The position numbers and the translations under genes are program-made. This document shows positions 61,463-64,000 of a DNA stretch of 64,000 nt, one piece after another. The notes under the pieces are model-generated. The model had not been told where the DNA came from and made no database searches. It saw only the letters and a list, made by a program, of their open reading frames with translations. Within the stretch, counting starts at the first letter, position 1; every line of letters starts with the position of its first letter. Source of the DNA: Zavarzinella sp. (GTDB lineage: Bacteria; Planctomycetota; Planctomycetia; Gemmatales; Gemmataceae). Location: contig JAWKTI010000001.1 in the NCBI GenBank assembly GCA_041399155.1, positions 744,001 to 808,000 on the forward strand, written 5' to 3'.

Positions 61463-61763
61463 TTGGATTCCTCCCGTTGAATGCAGCCACGATAATGTAT
61501 TTGTTGCAATTTTCCAGCCCAAGTTGCGAACCAGCGACAGCTCACCGCAAATTACCCAGATTGCCCAGATTGCCCACTGAGCACACTTTCCCGAGGTTTG
61601 GTATAATCTTAGGCTTGTGGTGAACTGCCTGATCGCAACAGAGTCCCTCACGGAAACTCTTTCTCACAGCCGTCAGCGACGAGTTGGGGACTAATCGTCA
61701 TTGACTAATTGTTCCTGTTTTTGATTGCATTTTTCTAATTTGAGATTATTCTGAATTTGGTGA

Positions 61764-61848
61764 TGGCCGCAGGTGGCCTAAGTGAGCGATTGAGCAGGAA
61801 TCGCTTCATATTCACTCCGCGCTCTGCTCAATCGCGGACCCGTTCGGC
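61764..61848 (+). other. partial attC, 124-bp family
   Basis: Has GCGATTGAGCAGGAATCGC, TTCACTCCGCG and CTGCTCAATCGCGGACCCGT ending in GTTCGGC (61842-61848). The R'' arm is missing, so this is the right end of a site next to chromosomal DNA. Confidence 0.5.
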
Positions 61849-61864
61849 GGTGGAGGGTGTTCCT

Positions 61865-62239
61865 ATGTTCGGTTGGTCCAAGAAGAATCCCCAGTCGCAC
61901 GGCCCGGATTTCTCGGCCATCGACTCCCAGGCGAAGGCCATCGAGTTGTTCGAGCGGGGCGACTTGGAGAAGCTATTCCTTATGCCGTTGGAGTTCGGCG
62001 GCACGGACAACGCACTCAACACGCTGTACGTCCCGGTCGGGATTGCCGACATCAAGGCAGGGATCGACACCAACGTGATCGGGCCGCTGGCGGCCGAGGG
62101 CAAGATCACGAAGTACACCGCGTCCCCGGAGTATCAGGGCAAGAGCTTTATCCCCATCGCCATCAAGATCGTGGCGTCCGATCCCGGCGACTTCACTACC
62201 ACGATCATCATCTGGGGAGAGGCTCTATCCCGCGAGTAA
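61865..62239 (+). CDS. hypothetical integron-cassette protein (MFGW type)
   Basis: 124 aa from ATG 61865 (MFGWSKKNPQSHGPDFSAID), 16 bp after an attC core. GC-rich, no signal peptide. LFERGDLEKLFLMPLEFGGT and the following VPVGIADIKAG suggest a compact alpha/beta protein of unknown function. Its TAA stop at 62237-62239 is 6 bp before the next attC. Opening residues resemble those of the cassette gene at 2050-2448, although the remainder does not align by eye. Confidence 0.6.
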   Translation: MFGWSKKNPQSHGPDFSAIDSQAKAIELFERGDLEKLFLMPLEFGGTDNALNTLYVPVGIADIKAGIDTNVIGPLAAEGKITKYTASPEYQGKSFIPIAIKIVASDPGDFTTTIIIWGEALSRE

Positions 62240-62245
62240 AGGCAC

Positions 62246-62410
62246 GCCTAACCAGCGATTGAGCATATACAAAGTGACGGCCGCAAGCGGCCTAACCAGC
62301 GATAGAGCATATACTAAAAGTGACGGCTGCAAGCGGCCTAAGTGAGCGATTGGAGCAGGAATCGCTTCGTATTCACTCCGCGACTCTGTTCAATCGCGGA
62401 CACGTTATCT
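62246..62410 (+). other. attC site with duplicated R'' end
   Basis: GCCTAAC occurs at 62246 and 62290 (44 bp apart, with CAGCGAT-T/A-GAGCATATAC in both), then GCCTAAG at 62335, and the site ends GTTATCT (62404-62410). From 62290 on it is a 121-bp member of the 124-bp family. The extra 44 bp are a tandem duplication of the left arm. Confidence 0.6.
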
Positions 62411-62417
62411 TACTAAA

Positions 62418-63242
62418 ATGCTGCTCATCGACTCCAAACCACTGACAATCACCACATCGCGATCGAAGCTCGCATTTACAACGACCGGCGGCACTAACTG
62501 GAAAGTTTGGGATCGATTCATCTCGTTAGGCGATGAGCAACTATTTCACATCGGCAATATTTGCGGTACCTGTGAATTCTTCTTTCGCCGTATGACTGAG
62601 GCTGCCGTACCCAGCTTCGAAATCGAACGTGTCAAAACGGAGCTTGAAGTCGGTATTTCGGCAATCGACCCTACGGCAGCCACGCTTGCGGAAATAATGC
62701 CAAACGGCAAATACGTTGTGGCCCTCTTTGAATGCCAGCCAAATCAAGCTGGCACTGACAGCACTCCGGATTATTTTTCACACGAACAACGGCTAGCGTG
62801 GCCGGACTATGACGATGATCCATCGCCCGAAACTTGGTACTACCGCGGAGACTCGACGGCGATGCCCGACCAACAAATGTTGTTCGAGTTTTACGTTCCG
62901 CTCTACGATTCTTCGCTGCTTAACAATGAACGGGTTGAGTATTACAAATCGGTCATCAAGTCTGGTTCGCGTCCAACCGCGATTTCACTTTCTGTTTTGG
63001 ATGTAAAAGCACCAATGTCATTTCCCGAAGACGAAGACGGGAACGAGATCGAGCCTGAGTTTAGAACACATTGGTGCTTTGCAAACTACCTGCTTGATGG
63101 ACATCACAAGGTATTTGCATCCCATTCATTGGGCATTCCAATTACAATTTTGTCGTTTATCTCTATCGATCACTCGTGGCAACAGATTGACAAGTTGATC
63201 GCGCACTACCATGATCAACAGATAAACAAACGGCGAACCTGA
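62418..63242 (+). CDS. hypothetical integron-cassette protein
   Basis: 274 aa starting MLLIDSKPLTITTSRSKLAF, directly after an attC core (8 bp). No known domain is recognised. It has acidic patches (YDDDPSPETWYYRGDS, FPEDEDGNEIEPEF) and an IDHSWQQIDKLIAHYHDQ tail. GC content is lower than in the neighbouring cassette gene, which suggests a different origin. A possible attC (GGCGAAC at 63232 to GTTCGGT near 63290) overlaps its end, though arm pairing is weak. Confidence 0.6.
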   Translation: MLLIDSKPLTITTSRSKLAFTTTGGTNWKVWDRFISLGDEQLFHIGNICGTCEFFFRRMTEAAVPSFEIERVKTELEVGISAIDPTAATLAEIMPNGKYVVALFECQPNQAGTDSTPDYFSHEQRLAWPDYDDDPSPETWYYRGDSTAMPDQQMLFEFYVPLYDSSLLNNERVEYYKSVIKSGSRPTAISLSVLDVKAPMSFPEDEDGNEIEPEFRTHWCFANYLLDGHHKVFASHSLGIPITILSFISIDHSWQQIDKLIAHYHDQQINKRRT

Positions 63243-63356
63243 GCCGACGATCGGGCGTTTCGTGAAGTCAAAGTCACTTGGCAGGTATCCGTTCGGTGAA
63301 CGACTGTCTTGTGTAGCGTGGTAAGCTGCTGGTTTCTTGTTTCAAGGAGATCAGTG

Positions 63357-63857
63357 ATGCTGAAGAATCGTCGCAATTTAGAACTGGAACAATCTTGGCG
63401 AGTGCATTTGCAGCAGCAATTGACAAGTGGGTTTTCGATTGCGGAATACTGTCGTCAGCAGAGTTTGAGTGCGATTCAATTTTATTTTTGGAAACGAACC
63501 ATTATGCAGCGAGAACAGGAGATTATTTCGATACAGCCCAAGTCGTTTGCTGGTAAAGCAGAACCAATGCCGTCAAAATCTTCCGCTGGTAAACGACAGG
63601 TGGCACCAAAGGTGGCAGCGGGTGAAACTGCCCAGGCATCAGCACCAGTCAACCATCAGCCCGGTGCACCAACAAGCAAGGAAGCAGAACCGCCCGCGTT
63701 CATCCCGGTCGTTTTTCAACATCTCAAGGTTCCACAATATAGCGATACGCCGATCGAGATTATTCTGTCTGGTCAACAAACGATCCGCGTACGGGCGGGA
63801 TGCGATCGGCAATTACTAGCAGAAATCGTTCACCTGCTGGGAGAATCATCATGCTGA
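63357..63857 (+). CDS. tnpA: IS66-family accessory protein TnpA
   Basis: 166 aa from ATG 63357 (MLKNRRNLELEQSWRVHLQQ), with AAGGAG upstream. SGFSIAEYCRQQSLSAIQFY FWKR is the helix-turn-helix that begins IS66 TnpA proteins. The middle is Pro/Ala/Gln-rich and low complexity, and the C-terminal IEIILSGQQTIRVRAGCDRQ LLAEIVHLL is the usual ending. The ORF stop overlaps the start of tnpB by 7 bp. It is needed, with TnpB and TnpC, for IS66 transposition; its exact role is unclear. Confidence 0.9.
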   Translation: MLKNRRNLELEQSWRVHLQQQLTSGFSIAEYCRQQSLSAIQFYFWKRTIMQREQEIISIQPKSFAGKAEPMPSKSSAGKRQVAPKVAAGETAQASAPVNHQPGAPTSKEAEPPAFIPVVFQHLKVPQYSDTPIEIILSGQQTIRVRAGCDRQLLAEIVHLLGESSC

Positions 63858-64000
63858 ATCTGCCCGACAGCGTGCGTGTATTCGTGGCCACGCATCCCGT
63901 GGATATGCGGCGAAGTTTTGATGGCTTGTGTTTCCTGGTTCAGCAATATTTGGGTCAGGATCCGTTGTCTGGTGATCTGTTTGTCTTCCGCAATCGCCGT
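63851..64000 (+). CDS. tnpB: IS66-family accessory protein TnpB (3' truncated by window)
   Basis: Starts MLNLPDSVRVFVATHPVDMR RSFDGLCFLVQQYLGQDPLS and reads to the window end (FVFRNRR). The pattern DMRxSFDGL...DPxSGxLFVFxNRR is the IS66 Orf2 signature. Usual length is about 115 aa; the first 50 are present. Translationally coupled to tnpA. Confidence 0.95.
   Translation, partial: MLNLPDSVRVFVATHPVDMRRSFDGLCFLVQQYLGQDPLSGDLFVFRNRR

Larger units (their letters stand above)
63321..64000 (+). mobile_element. IS66-family element, left part
   Basis: GTAAGCTGCTGGTTTCTTG at 63321 fits an IS66 left inverted repeat (GTAA start), followed by the accessory genes tnpA and tnpB. The large transposase gene and right end lie beyond the window. 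Confidence 0.75.

Overview
The window reads as chromosomal DNA of a planctomycete, most likely a Gemmata-like lineage (inference). The evidence is a DUF1559 protein with a prepilin-type N-terminus, three secreted PQQ-type beta-propeller proteins, a PEP-CTERM protein, a terpenoid-cyclase-fold plus HEAT-repeat protein, a very large cadherin-repeat protein with the 'LPLEDRSLPA' N-terminus, a Ser/Thr kinase fused to an FGE-sulfatase domain, and a sigma/anti-sigma-like pair. Genes are loosely packed on both strands with few operons. No rRNA or tRNA gene was recognised.

Layout. 1-1.85 kb: truncated MoxR ATPase and a cysteine-synthase-like enzyme. 2.0-5.2 kb (- strand): an integron relic, with the 3' end of an integron integrase followed in the same orientation by five small cassettes carrying recognisable attC sites. 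5.4-8.1 kb: nucleoside deoxyribosyltransferase-like protein, AbgT transporter carrying a PDZ domain, and a small ORF. 8.2-9.3 kb (+ strand): a second integrase 3' remnant, one cassette gene, an attC and a broken cassette gene. 9.5-12.4 kb: gamma-glutamyltransferase-like protein, ATP-grasp protein and a shredded copy of the latter. 12.4-25.7 kb: PQQ propeller, gltX, an IS4-type element inside an SseB-like gene, lipoprotein cyclophilin, PEP-CTERM protein, a polysaccharide-export ABC transporter pair, metallopeptidase, beta-lactamase-fold hydrolase and cysS. 25.8-31 kb: giant cadherin protein. 31.2-35.9 kb: gatA, phosphodiesterase and the kinase-FGE protein. 36-38.9 kb: 145-bp tandem repeat, second (frameshifted) IS4-type copy, and a REP-associated tyrosine transposase flanked by its palindromes. 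38.9-48.3 kb: nagA, two PQQ proteins, CoA-ligase-like protein, anti-sigma-like protein and ECF sigma factor. 48.6-48.86 kb: probable structured ncRNA with its own promoter and terminator. 49-61.5 kb: assorted housekeeping and secreted proteins, with a lone degenerate attC. 61.76-63.3 kb: another cassette group. 63.3 kb to the end: the start of an IS66 element.

The main discovery is the scattered, decayed integron system. There are two integrase 3' remnants, each oriented like its cassettes (the 'inverted' arrangement I recall for planctomycetes and Treponema) and each preceded by a related ~120-bp block. At least six good attC sites fall mainly into two sequence families (108 bp and 124 bp), with degenerate copies elsewhere on both strands. 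Other points of interest are a variable-region-like C-terminus on the kinase-FGE protein (candidate diversity-generating retroelement target with no reverse transcriptase in the window), an AbgT-PDZ fusion, a RAYT/REP array, and an unassigned structured RNA.
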